Shown here one piece after another: positions 47,292 to 59,600 of a stretch of 64,000 nucleotides of DNA. The DNA is taken from the NCBI GenBank assembly GCA_039545355.1, contig BCJJ01000009.1, positions 620,023-684,022 on the forward strand. Direction: 5' to 3'. The stretch is from Trichosporon coremiiforme. Taxonomy: Eukaryota > Basidiomycota > Tremellomycetes > Trichosporonales > Trichosporonaceae. The first letter of the stretch is position 1; every line of letters begins with the position of its first letter. The notes beneath the pieces were generated by a model. It ran no database searches. It saw nothing but the letters and a program-made list of their open reading frames with translations, and was not told the origin of the DNA. The translations under genes were made by a program, and so were the position numbers.

Positions 47292-48731
47292 TCACTTGAG
47301 ACCGAAGCAGTTGGCGTAGAACGTAACAGTTCCCGACCAGTCCGCAAACATCTTTTTGACGCCGACCTGTTGCGCCATGACGTCGATGGCGTGGTATAGG
47401 TCGCCGTCGCGGTGGAGACCGTCGAGGAAGGTCTCGTAGTAGTAGTCCTTGGCCTCCTTGGCCTGCTTGACGGGCGGGCTGCGGTCGAGGGACCAGGTGA
47501 TGATGTCGAAGCCGAGCTCCTTAGCTTTCTTGGCATACTCGGAGGGGACGAGGGTGCCATTCCGCGCTTCGAGGAGGTACGGCGTGGGCGAGGCGAGGAT
47601 CCGCACCCCGTCCTTCTTGTACTGGGCCAGTTTCTGCGCGGCATGGTCGATCGGCAGCGTCTCGTCCAGCAACACAGCCTGCTTGCCGTACTTGCCCGCG
47701 TGCTTGATCCAGTATAAGATGTCGGGGTAGTGGAAGCTCTGCGGCCAGACCTTCTTCGGGTCCACGCCGCAGTCGCGGTACGTGTCAATGAGCTGCTGGG
47801 CGTACTTCTCCTGCGTGTAGTCGCCGTTGAACGGCATCGGCACCTCGGGCAGCTTGAGCTCGGGCGTGTGCTCGAGCCCCAGCTTCTCGACCATCGCGAT
47901 GTGCTCCTTCAGGCTCATCAGCGTGCCGCACTGGTTGTACAGCGTCGTTCGCCAGGTCGGGACGTTGCCGAGATAGTCCTCGGGCGTCGTTGCGGACGCG
48001 TTGAAGCTGTCCATCTTGCCGCACAATGAGAGGATCTCCTCGAGCGTAAAGTCGGAGGTGCAGCACTTGGCCTTGGCGGTCGAGTTGGCCGTCGCGGGCT
48101 GGAACGGCGTCGTGCACTTCTTCCCGAGCTCGGTCGCGACGACGTTGGTGGTCGTATGCAGATCGCACTGCGAGTGGCGGCACACGAGCTCGAGGTCTGA
48201 CGTGAAGGCGACGTCGCACTCTGGTCGTCAGCGGGTGTTCCCATTGCTCAGATGTGCGCTGAGTCACGGGCAGCCAGACCCCACGTCTGCCAACAGCGAG
48301 CACGACGACAGGAAAACAAACCCGCGCCTCATCCAACCACCAGCTTCCACACCCCGCTCCTCCCACTCACCCAGAACACCAGCGCCCATTCGAGCTCCAG
48401 CAAGGTTGGACTGAACGGTATGCTCAGGGAACTGGAGCGTGCCGCCCCCACGATGTCCGATACTCCAGTGCGACGTCCTGGCCGATTTCTCAGTGCACTT
48501 CAGCAGCTTCTCCTTCAAGGGCGAGGGCTCAAGGTCGTCGACGAGGTAGAACGGGCGCGGGCCAAGCTGGACATTCTTGATCTTGCGAATCGCGTCGAGG
48601 TCAAAGTCGCGGTGCGCGGCGGGGTCGATGCGCTTGCTGAGTTCCGGGTGCGTGAGCTGGCGCAGCTCGTGCTCCATGTGTGGAGCGGCCAGTGAGCTAC
48701 CGGCCAGTAGAAGGAGGGTCAGGAGTTGCAT
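47292..48731 (-). CDS. Secreted glycerophosphodiester phosphodiesterase family protein
   Basis: Two exons, 48731-48371 and 48220-47292, give 429 residues. Residues 1-16 form a signal peptide (MQLLTLLLLAGSSLAA). The catalytic start SIGHRGGGTLQFPEHT carries the active-site His and Arg-Gly-Gly-Gly, the intron falls inside [20 protein letters not shown], whose Glu and Asp bind the metal, and the barrel continues to AKKAKELGFDIITWSLDRSP near the end. The family hydrolyses glycerophosphodiesters to glycerol-3-phosphate and an alcohol; this one probably acts outside the cell or at the wall. Two Cys pairs in the middle fit a secreted form. Splicing is needed to join the catalytic halves. Confidence 0.88.
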
Positions 48732-49719
48732 CTGCCGTCAGCTAGGGATTCGCACTGTGAGCGCCGGAAACGGGGCATGTGCCCGTGATGTCATGACTCA
48801 CTTATCTTCAAGAGGCCGAGGTATCCGCTCGCGATTCAACCTTCTTTCAATATCGTGCCAATCGTTCGACGGACTGGGGTTCTTCGGTGGGCAAGAAGAG
48901 TGGATGCCTAGCTCTCGGCCCTTTATACGATGTTCGAAGCGGTACGAAAGCGTACGTTGGGTACGTCACCTGCTCCATGCTGATTCTCGTTCGGGGGTGC
49001 TTGTCCACCCCGATCCTGACACCCGGTCATCCGACAGAAACGAACGCCCCCAAATTGCAATGTCTCATTCACACGTTCGTGCCATCGCTCAATTCCGGCC
49101 TGTCGCTACGAATCCGTCACGGCGTGCCGGCTTGCCAGGGACAGCTCTCTTGCACGAGTTCTGTATGCATGGGGACACGGCCTGCAGGTGCCCATCCCGA
49201 GCGCATGCAGCGCACGATGCCAAGCCGCAACTACTCGGTCGAGGTTGTTCGCATGCGCAAATGCCAGAGCTTCCGGCGCTAAACCGATGTCTCAGTACCA
49301 TCGCCCAATTGCCCATTGTGGGATACTGGGAAGGACCAGGATCGGGAGACACGGCCGCCGAACTTGATCCTTATCTCTTGTCACCCACGTGCCTGCCTTC
49401 ATTTCTTGACTGGACGCTAAGCTTCCTCACACCGCTCCACCGAGCCGAGTCGACCGATTTGTCGGTGTCGCTGGATTGCTCGAGGCTCGGCCGGGGACCG
49501 GCGCGCTCTGAGTCGGGCACTTGTGCTGGCGGCTAGCGGACCCAACGCGCTCTTCTCAGCCAAACGGCGCTCAGGTGACGGGGTGAGCCGAAGCGGCTAG
49601 AGATGAGAAAGTCGGACTGTCCAGTAACTCAAACTTCCATCATACATGCATGCGACTCTTGACACTCCTAGCATCTACCGAACTCTGTATTCTAGACTTG
49701 ACAAACGAGACTGGCGAGC
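48732..49719. other. Intergenic region between GDPD and GET4
   Basis: About 1 kb, the promoter side of the GDPD gene. A plus-strand ORF (48577-49536) starts inside the GDPD coding region and has no domain or codon bias. Nothing else seen. Confidence 0.5.
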
Positions 49720-51178
49720 CTATCGCGCCGCGCCGAGGGCGCCGAGACCACCGCCGCCGCCGCCGAACAGGCTCCCCATGAGGTTCTGGAGCACGTCGTT
49801 ACCGCCGCGCTGCGGGATGAGGAAGATGTTCGCCGAGATTGCCTCGAGGCACTGGATGTTAGCTACGGCGAGGAGGACCTTTAAGGGAGCTCCGTCGAGG
49901 TCCAGGGACTCACCTCGTGTACGTCCTTCTGCGCGAGCACGCCGTTGTTCCCCGCCAGCCTTCGGTAGCGGTGGAGCAAGCTCTGCCAGTCCTTCGCGAC
50001 GCCCCCGTCCATTCCGCGGGCTTGGACCGGACTCGTCCCCGGGCTCGGCGCGCGCTGTACCGTCGCCACAGCCAGCTGGAGGAAGTTGACAGTCGAAGAC
50101 GTCGTGAGCTGCACGCCGCCCTCGGAGCCGATGAAGAAGTCGGATCCAATCTTGCTCGAAGGCGAGGACAGGAGCGAAAGGAACTGGCCGAGGAAGGTCG
50201 ACGCCGCGAGCAGGTTCGGCGGCGAGACGGCCAGCCACGGGAGCACACCGCGCACAGCGTAGTTGCCCACAGCGCCGGGGCCATCAACTCCCTCAGCAGA
50301 CCAGGCGTACATCATCTCGGCGAGGGTGCGCGCCGCATCTCGCGTTCCGGAGGCGAGGAGGTGCGGCTCCGCAACTTCGAAGTTGCCGTCTGGAAGTTAG
50401 CTAGACTGAGGGAAGATCATAGCTTCCCTTCCCTGCATTTGCCGTGCAGCGTCCGCACCGAGCCGGACGGCACGGCATGAAGGAGCAGGGAAGACGGAGG
50501 AGGCAGGCGAATGCCGCCTATGAGCGGCGTCACTCACCCTTGAATGACAGCTCGCCAAGGTACTGCTGCAGCTGTGGGTCGCCGGGGGGACAGTCGGGCG
50601 AGGACGACCACTTGATGGCCGCATCAGAGAGCTTTTTGCGCCACGGGCCCGGCGGCGTGAGTGCGATAAGCTGCGTCACGGATGCTGCGAGTCAGCTTAA
50701 CATCGGCTAATATGCAGCTGCTACTCCATCACTCCTAGGCCGCACTGTGTGAACAGAAACGCCTTTGCGTCGACTGCACTACACTCAGCCGCGAATCACA
50801 GTCTATGCAGTATGATTACCAGACTTGCAGACAACGTCTCGGCGTCTCGGGGACCGCTCACTGCGCGTTCCGCGTTTGATGCAATCTCAGTGCCGTAAAC
50901 TCACCCCTGCTCTTGTCGTCGACCTTGACGCCCGCCTCGCCCATGATCTCGATCATGCGGACGCCGAGTTCCGCGCCACTCGCCGTGTCGCCCGCCTTGA
51001 GAAGCTCGCGCGCGACATTGAACAGGATCTCGCAGGCCAGCTCGGGCTGTCCGTTTCGAACCAGGCGTGCCGTCGTCGTCAGCGCCTTCTGGTGCGCCGA
51101 GTAAGGGTTTGGCGGGTCGGCGCGGAGCAGGTTCAGGATCGGCGGAAGGAGCTTGTCGAGCGAGGGTTTGGGCGGCAT
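49720..51178 (-). CDS. GET4: Get4-like component of the tail-anchored protein targeting complex
   Basis: Four exons (51178-50905, 50684-50538, 50389-49914, 49851-49720) give 342 residues, within the Get4 range. The helical-repeat N terminus has PYSAHQKALTTTARLVRNGQ, corresponding to the conserved YEAHQ motif, then ELACEILFNVARELLKAG and LGVRMIEIMGEAG. The middle continues with PHLLASGTRDAARTLAEMM and FLGQFLSLLSS. The C terminus is Gly-rich. Get4 binds Get5 and Get3 to pass tail-anchored membrane proteins from the ribosome-associated Sgt2 to Get3 in the cytosol. Phase and CTAAC/CTGAC branch points support each junction. Confidence 0.86.
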
Positions 51179-51424
51179 CGTGTTTGTGGTCAGAGAATAG
51201 AGAGGTGAGGAGGAAGAGAGGACGGAAGACAGAGGGACGGAGGGATCGACGACCGATCGAGCTCGGTGGAATGACGCGAGGACGTTCGAAGGGCGTGCCT
51301 GGCGGGTAGGTCACGTGGCCATCCCTCATCCATCGACATCAGAAGTCAAAAGGGTCTTCATCGCCTGGATGCAGCAAAGATAAACGAGGTTCAAGATATG
51401 CATATGCGCGTGATGTTCTCTATT

Positions 51425-53664
51425 TTACTCACTGTCACTTTCCTCCTCCTCTTCCTCCGACTCGTCGTCACTAGCGTCGAGCGCGGCGAAGAAGCCCGCA
51501 TTGTTCGCAGCTTTGAACCCGCCCTTTTCCTCTTCGGTGCTCTCCTCCTCGCTCTCTTCTTCTTCCTCCTCCGATTCCTCGCTGTTCTCCTCCTCACTTG
51601 CGGGACGGGTCTCCTCTCCGTCTTCGCGCTCCTCAAGTGGCGTACTGTCGAGCCAGATACCCTTGCCCTCCTCACTTCCTCCAGAGGGCCAGAATCCCCA
51701 GCGCACCCTTCCGTCGGCGAGGGCACGCATCATGCCGTTCGCTGCACGGTTGGTGTCCGGCCGTCCGCCCTTGGCAGTTACTGTTGAGTTAGCTAGCTGA
51801 TCACTCCCCTGTAGCTCATGAAGACGTACCAAAGCCTCGATCCACGGCACGCTGCTCTAGCAGCTCTCCCGCTGTGATCTCAGGAGCCTTCTTCGGCTGT
51901 GGAGGGGGACGCTCACCGCGCCCCGCGTCGTCGCGCCAGGTCTTCTTCGCCTCGTGGTCATCATCCTCGTCCTCGGGAACGGGGATCTTGAAAATTGTCT
52001 CGAGAGGAAGATGATCGCCCGCGAAGTGGATACAGGACGGCAGAGAGGGGATCTGCGCAATGGGCAGGACTGGCTGTTAGTTATCTGGGTAGTATAAAGT
52101 AGCTAAAAGATGACACGAACCTCCGGCAATCGCCTGAATCTCCATTGGGACCAGGGATGGACACACAAGACCAGGACAGTCGACGATCTTGATGTCCTTA
52201 TTGCTGCCCCAAAAGATGGTTTGGAAGTGCTTCGTCTTGCCTGGCGTTTTGCTAGCACGGACACGGGTGCTGCCGAGAAGCGCATTCAAAAGTGAGCTCT
52301 TGCCGACGTTGGGCTGGCCGATTAGCCCAATAGTCAGCGGGAGAGTGGACGGGTCGGGGCGTGAGAACTCGCCGTCCGTCTCGTCCTTCTCCGTCTCCTG
52401 CTCCGTGTCTGAGTCCTTCTCCTGTCTAAGCGCCTTCTGCCAGCGCTCCCTGGCGCGCTCCTCCTTCGTCTTGCTGCCCTTGCCGAGTTTAGCGACGGGT
52501 GCCGGCTTCGAGAGCGAGTCCCAGTCGATTTTTGTGCGCATCGGCGGCTTCCACTCAGCCAGCTTGGCGGGATCCTTCTGTGCCCACGCCGGAGGCTGTT
52601 GCAGACGCTCATGCACAACCTTAATCGCATTCAAGAGGTCGAAACGAGAGTCGTCCCCGATGAGGGGCTTGTGGATCTTGTGCTTTCCATCGGCGTAAAG
52701 AAGGTCCAGGTCATAGCTCGTCACACTCACAACCTGAACCGGAGGCACCTCAATCTGGGACTCCGGAGACGGCGAGCCGGGTTTGCTGGACAGCGGAGTG
52801 TCGAGAGGACTATCAGCGGGCGACTTGGCTGGCGACTTGCCTCCGTCCGCAGCCTGATCAGCGCCTTCCTTGCTCTCTTCAACCTTCTTCCTCGGCTGTC
52901 TCGGAGGCTCAGGCGTATCCTTCTGCCACCACTCCTTCATCCACTTCTTCCATCCCTCGAGGGCGTCAGCGTCAACGAGATCTGCCTTTGTAAGGACGAT
53001 GATGACCTCCTTCCTCTGCTTTTTCAAGTACGTGCGGAGCGACGGCGGACAGTGAACGGGCGGGCATCGCGAATCGACAAGCAACAGGATCAGGTTTGAG
53101 GCCTCATTGACACGCCATCTGGTGTAAGCTAGAGATCGATTTATTTTCAGCTTACAGTTGTCGCCAGACCTCGAGGTTGGTCTCGAACCAGTTTGGGCTG
53201 CGGACAGTTCCCTGCTCTTCCCCGCCATCGACCCAATCCTGGACGATCTCCCCCGTTTTCTCGAGCCACTTCTTGAACAATCCTTCCTCATTCTTCTCGA
53301 GCTGCGTCTTCGTCATGTCGAACCTGAACTTGGGGCGACTGGGGACACTGAGCGCATAACCCGCCGGATTATCCACGAGCCCAACGTCGAACACGGCCGA
53401 GCTCGGGGGCAAGGGTCGCGGCAGCGGCTCGTTCCAGGCCAGGTTGCGCGTGCGCTCCGCGTACCCCTTTGGCAGAGCGAGGAACTTGGTCTCGAGGGCG
53501 GTGATGCCACGACGAACGGGGGCGTTGAAAGCAGAGCGGCCTGTCTTCTTCTTGGCGCCTTGCTTTGTTTTGAGCGGTGGGGGCGAGTCCCCACGCTTCG
53601 CAGCGCGGTTCGCCTGGAGCGTCGCCTTCTTCTCCTTGTGCGAATGGGGTTTTCTGCGCGGCAT
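51425..53664 (-). CDS. Circularly permuted GTPase, GNL1/YawG type
   Basis: Four exons (53664-53156, 53118-52121, 52069-51830, 51780-51425) give 700 residues. A basic N terminus (MPRRKPHSHKEKKA) leads to LLLVDSRCPPVHCPPSL and the G4 motif VLTKADL (about 211), which precedes G1 GLIGQPNVGKSSLLNAL (about 434) and G3 IVDCPGLVCP (about 484); this G4-G1-G3 order is the permuted MMR1/HSR1 arrangement. An insert of about 170 residues, Pro/Ser- and Lys-rich, lies between G4 and G1. FVTAKGGRPDTNRAA near residue 583 matches the GNL1 subfamily end, and the last 100 residues are Glu/Asp/Ser-rich. Relatives act in ribosome biogenesis; the exact particle is unknown for GNL1. Confidence 0.88.
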
Positions 53665-56600
53665 GGTGATACGTTAGGGTTATTGGCGGGTTGGTCGAGT
53701 TGTCGTGCGAGCTTTCTTGAGATGGGAGGAAGGCGAGCAAAAGTGTACACGCCGCTGATGCGACCGCTCCGTTGAATCCTTGGCAGATGACGGCGATGAT
53801 GTCAGGATCGGAGCCGCGGGGTGGAGGTGGAGGTCTGCCGGTGTCCGCTGCATGTTGGGTCTCCAGGTTCACCGTGAGAATCGACACCACCGTGGGAACC
53901 TACTTGGCGACACACGCATGGCACCGCTCAGTGCGCAGCGGAACCCCGCATTCGATCGCTGAGCTGCAGGTGGCGCTTAGCCATCGTGGGCGAGACGGTG
54001 GTCTCGACTTGTCCTGTACCGGCGAGCATGGTGCTCCAATGGTCCAGTAGACCTCAAAGCTTAGACCGGCTCAAGCCGTGACCAGGAGTTTCCTTTCCCC
54101 CATCCCTCCAAGCCGCATGCTCGTCGAAAGCTCCCGCCGCTCGCCGCTCAAACCACAGCATCGAGCTCACTCCCTACTCCCTCCCTCCCTCTCTCTCTCT
54201 CTTCCTTCGAACTCCTACGCGGCCCAGAGTATCAAAGCACTCTCCATATCTGCGACTGCAAGCATCCCGACTACACTGCTTCTCATTCCCAGAAGCCCTT
54301 CTCTCCGTAACATCCGCAGGGTCTGTTGTCTTCTGCGCGAGGGCCGCATAAGTCTCATCCACTATACCTGGCTTGACCCTGGCGCAGCCCACCTGCATGC
54401 TACCTGCTCTGCTGTCACTCGGGAAACGTGCGCGCTTCGCAGACCATCATTCAAGCCGATGCCTTCCAATCACAGGTAGCCGTTGCGACTAGTCAGCTTT
54501 CTGCAAATCTCTCCAGCTCGAAGCATAAGCAACGCCACGCTAACACCTTCTCAGAGAGCGAACGAAATAGACCACCCCAAGACGCAACAAGAACTGGATC
54601 TCCAGTAGTGTCTTCAAGCTTCGATTAGAATGGCCATCACGGAGAGCGGCTAACTTTTGCGCGGGCCTTTAGCGCAGCCGACCCTGTCAACCATCATCCG
54701 CAGACTATCGGGGTCTATCTGACCTGCTCAACTGGAACTCTTTACTTCCGGTCATTTATGCGGGGCCATGCCACGCCACATTCTGGCATTTCACAGTTAG
54801 TTTCGAGGAGCTGATGCGCCGCGTCTTCTGGAGAGGATACGGCCAGCATGAAAGACCCGAAGTATAGGGAGTCTCATCCTTCGCGTCACCACAGGGCTAT
54901 CAGATGAGATTATCAACGACATCTCACTAACAAAGACAATAGACGAACGACCCTCGGGACTACGCTCTCCTCTTGTGTCTCCCCGCCGCGCGAGTCGAGC
55001 CCTTGCTCGAAACCCCTCAAGTTCGGCACAGCCAGCCCGGTGCCGCCAGGCCGCTGGCAATACTGGAGAGTCTAAGCTTCGAGCTGCTTGGCCTGTGCAT
55101 CATGGAGATCGGTGACGCGATAAGCACGGGGTAGTGGTTGCCAGACTGACACCGAGCGTCGTGCCAGCATGGCAACGGGTCTGGAACGCGCTCTCGGCAC
55201 TCAGCTCGGAGCCGCAGAGCTGCCGCGGCAAGCTCAGCGGAGTGCACGAGATCAGCTCGACTCAGACCGTGCTCAACCCTGTCGCAACCCGTCTTGGCGT
55301 CCCCTCGTGCAAGGTCACTGAGATCTGCCTGCCGGTTCGGCCCCCCCCCCCCCGGTCCTGGCCAGAACCCGCACAGTCGCCGGTAGGAAGATGATGGTCC
55401 GAGTCACCGACCCCGACGTGACGACCTGGACAGGTCGATATTCAACTCCAATGTGTCGGGGGGGGGAGGGATGGGACGGACTGTTGGGTTGAGGACGACC
55501 GCAGCGGCGAGAAGTTGAAGTAACCTGTAGAGGAGAACACTCCGCCCTATCCATGTGCCATATGAAGCTGATGTCACAGAGCCATGCAACATCGCCAGCC
55601 TCCTAGCTCGTCGGGACGGGAAGCCCCTCGTGGACCCAGTGCTCAGTCTTGCTCGCAGACATCTGTCATTCATTCACAACGACGGCACTGCAGAGACATG
55701 GGCCGCCACATCGCATGCTCCAAGAGGGCCGTCGTGCTGTGTCGGACCATGCCATAACGTTCTTCCTTCCTGCTCAGACCAGTGTCGTCCGGGGACGCAC
55801 AGCTGAACTCAGGCTGCCTACTGACTGCTATTGTGCAACTGTGCGCACCGGCGACTCACACCAGGACTCGCAGCTCCCGCTAGCATCAACTTGTCAAACC
55901 ACATGCAGTGAGAGCGCTCTGCAATCGGCACACACGAAGTAAACACACTCACTGTCACCTCTGCAAGCCCTCCACGAGTCGATCATTATCCCGGCAACGC
56001 GGGAAGTGCATCGACAGGGCATCAGGAGTCCCATGACCATCTGTGTCTCGAGTGGCACGAGTCCCATGCATGGTATCGGGATTGCTGGTTCCTCCCGTTG
56101 CCATGTGTGCATACCTGCAGTCTCCGAAGTCTCGGGCTGGAAGCTGGGGAGACGCGCAAACAGGCAAACCTCGTAACGCGCACACAGAGGTATGAGTGAG
56201 TCTTGATCGCTTCTGCACATGCAGAGCGTGCAATGTACCCGATCACTGGGACGCGAGCAGAGACGTCGCACATGCGACTCCGCAGTCTCGCGAGACTCGC
56301 GAGACAAGCACACGGAGGTCGTTTGCTGGATAAGACACCCGAGACACGCCCCGTAGTGCTAGATGCATGTCCTGTGCGTGCATGCGTGCACTCGGTGGGT
56401 TCTTCCATCGGGATAAGACACGCCGAGCGGCGTACTCCCCTGCGTACTCCTCTCCGCGGCAAACTCCACGAAAGTCCTCTGAGCAAATAGCCCACCGTGC
56501 CTCCGTCGGCGGTCCAGGGCCAAGACGCCACCCGCGTACATGCGATCGCGTACGACGCTCGATGCGCTCCGTACTATGAGCAGCGGGCTCGGACGCTACA

Positions 56601-59600
56601 CGCTGTGCCGGAAACGACGGCGTACTCCCGCCCATATACATGACTGAGTCATGTCTTTGATACATTGCGGGCTACCACCGTGGCAGACGACCATTATTTG
56701 GATAGGTAATGAGCGGACCAAAGCTTCGCACTCTGCGTTACGCCTCAGGTTCAAAGACTTGAAGGACGAGCTGCGTGCCAGACGACCGAGCTTATCCTCA
56801 GTAGTCTCCCGACGACTGCCCTTGCATGCGTCTTGCTCGCGTTGCAGAGCGTAGCAGGCCGCCTCGCTTGCCTCCGTGCGATCTGTGCGACCCACAATGA
56901 TGCGCACAAAGGATACAGCGTGACCGACTCTCCTAGGGAGAAGAGCTATGCCATGCACCTCCAGCCGAAGGTGAATCCAAGGAACCCGGGAAGGTTCGCG
57001 GGTGCCGTGGCGTATGCCGTGCCGTGAGGGTGGGCTGGACGCGTCGCGTGCAATGCGCGTTTTCACGACTCTTCTGCTATCCAACCATCGCTCGTCCCTC
57101 ATTGCTCATCGGATCGTCGGACAGGTGACAGACCCGCAGACCTGCCCAGCGCCCAGTATGCCCAGCACCCAGCCATTGTCCCGCATTAGGTAATGAATCG
57201 TGCCGAGACGTTCCCTCTGCGGGTCTTTGGCGCTTGGACAAGCGAGGCGAGCACAGTGAACGGCGAACAAGCTCACCGCTTGGGCTCGGTGCTGCGAGAT
57301 AGAACGCAACGACGCAAAATGGCCCTACCCATCAGCCAGCGGAGAACGCGGGGCACACGGCAAACCGTTTCGTGTGCGGCACGTTCGCTCAAGTCCAAGT
57401 TCGATCAGTGGTGGCGGTGGCGCAGGTGACAAGCTTTCACTTCCGATCACCCGTGACTTGTTATCTGTCAGGTGGTAGCTGGGTGCCCACTGGTCCGTCC
57501 GGTGGTCATGGGCGACTTGGGCGACTTGGCAACGACAACTAATGAGCAGGCGAGGAGCTCAGCTGACCTCGACGAAGGAGAAGCAACAGACGAGGTCCCC
57601 CTCGTGTCTCAACTCGTCTCCAACGCTGACGTCGTTTGGACAAAGCCAAGCGAGGCAGGTGGCGAGGTCTGGAGAGAGTCTGGAGAAGGCTAAACGTGCC
57701 AACATGCGACGAACATCTGGATGTCACGGCTTGTTCCTGCTCGTTCCTCTGCGTAACTGAGCGTACCTCGACGGTGGTCTGTCGGGCGAGTCTTCTGTCC
57801 GAGGCAGAGGGGGTAAAACCAGGGCGATGGTAGCGCGCAACCTTACGATACCTCGCGATTTGCGAGGTAGCATGGCAGATAAGCTTACGTTTGTTCGCCG
57901 TGACGCTACACCATGCGCACAGGTACGCGGTGAGCCTCCTTGGTCGTTTTTGCCGAAGCTCTATCGAAAGCTTCGAAGCTCGTGGTTTGGGGACCAGCAC
58001 TCGGCCAAGTTCTGCGCAGTCGCAAATCGCAAACCCACATGCACACGCATCACCCACGCCGTTAACAGAGCGCCGCTAGTACAGCGTTGCCGGGCAACGT
58101 GCCGAACGAGTCGATTGGTGTACACGAGCCGTGCCAGCGTCTCTACTGCTAAACCGAACAACACCACCTCAGGGGGTTATTCGTCAATCAAGGACGCAAA
58201 CTTTCCTATTCAGGCTGACTTCAGGCGCATCAAAGGCAACGATATAAACCCAAAGCGCGCCCCCAAACGGTTCCTTCCTGGACGGTCCTGGGTCATCCTG
58301 AGCGTCCTGATGCTTCCTGACGCGTCCTGAGTGCATGTTTCCTGCAATGCTCCTGCAAAACTCCTGCAAAGACTCCTGCAATGATGTCACCATTCGACAC
58401 TGTTTAGGCCGATTCAGTATGCTGCTGAATGCTGGCTTGTTTTACTTATTTTTCGCGCAATTGGTGGTTCCAAACAGTCCAGACATGCTCGCCGCAATGC
58501 CTAACGCGCGCCGATGACAGAGAGACACGATCTCCGCGAGGTCCGGCAGGGGCCGGGCCGGCTCTGGCGATCCATCGCTTGGTCTGTAGGTTGGCGGACT
58601 TCGCGCTGAGAGCGTGTTGTGCCAAGGCCTATGCGCGCTTCGAGCCATGGCTACAAGGCAGCCAGGCCATGCAAGCTACGGGCACGCACTGACTCGCCCC
58701 GGAGCGCGTTGGTAGTCTCCTCAAGTGCGCCAAGTATGGTCTGGAAGAAATTGTTGCTTATGTCTGGCCGTTCATAGTCTCCCGTTGGATCACGTAGGAC
58801 TCTCGTACAGCTGGGCAAGCTGGGATGTCCCGCCGAATATCGGGTCGGGGGACTCGGGGTCGGACCATGAAGCACCTAGTCTGCACGAATAGAAGCACCC
58901 CTCACTAGCTAATCGCAAACAGGCTTAACCAAGAAACCCACGAAAAGACCTGTTGGGCCAGTTGGGTCCGCTGTCGGTGCGCTGCCTAGAGTGCGATCCG
59001 CCAGGGGGTTCGCGGGGGGTGCTCAATGGCTCCATGCCGAGAATGGGAGGGTTAATGACCACGAGTGACGGCACCACCTCCCCTTGGTCCACGGCAGATG
59101 CACGGCAAGTACATGGCAGAGCCCAAGGCCGACCAAGAAGCCCGATACGCTCGCTGTTCCAATCAGTAAGCAGCAAAGACATGACGGCATCCCAGTCTCC
59201 AGCGAGTTTCGGGGGTGCCCTTGTTTTTTCCTTTGCTGACTTCATATCCAACTAGCTCAGGACGAGGCAGTAAACACCCGACCAATGGATATTGAACAAC
59301 CTCCGCTAGGTGAGCCCGGCATTAGCGCTTGTGTGCAGACACGCCCGAGTGCCCGCGTGTTTACAGGCTGCGTCGCATTGCTTTGCTGATCTGCGGGACG
59401 AAGAGGCCATGAAAACTTGCATGTGAGTGGACAGAGTGGTAGGTATCAATAGCGCGCTGAAATGCCTAGCATGCCTAGCCCGCTCCCACTTGTTCGATCA
59501 GCGCCAGGGCGACTGAATGGCCCGGGACGGAAGTGGCTTGGGCTCTATCACTTCATGCACCGCACGCAGCCTGCAACGCGCGGCATGCCAGAGGTACAGC

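Noticed and set aside
48577..49536. 319-codon plus-strand ORF
   Set aside because: Overlaps the GDPD first exon in antisense and has no coding-like composition beyond it.
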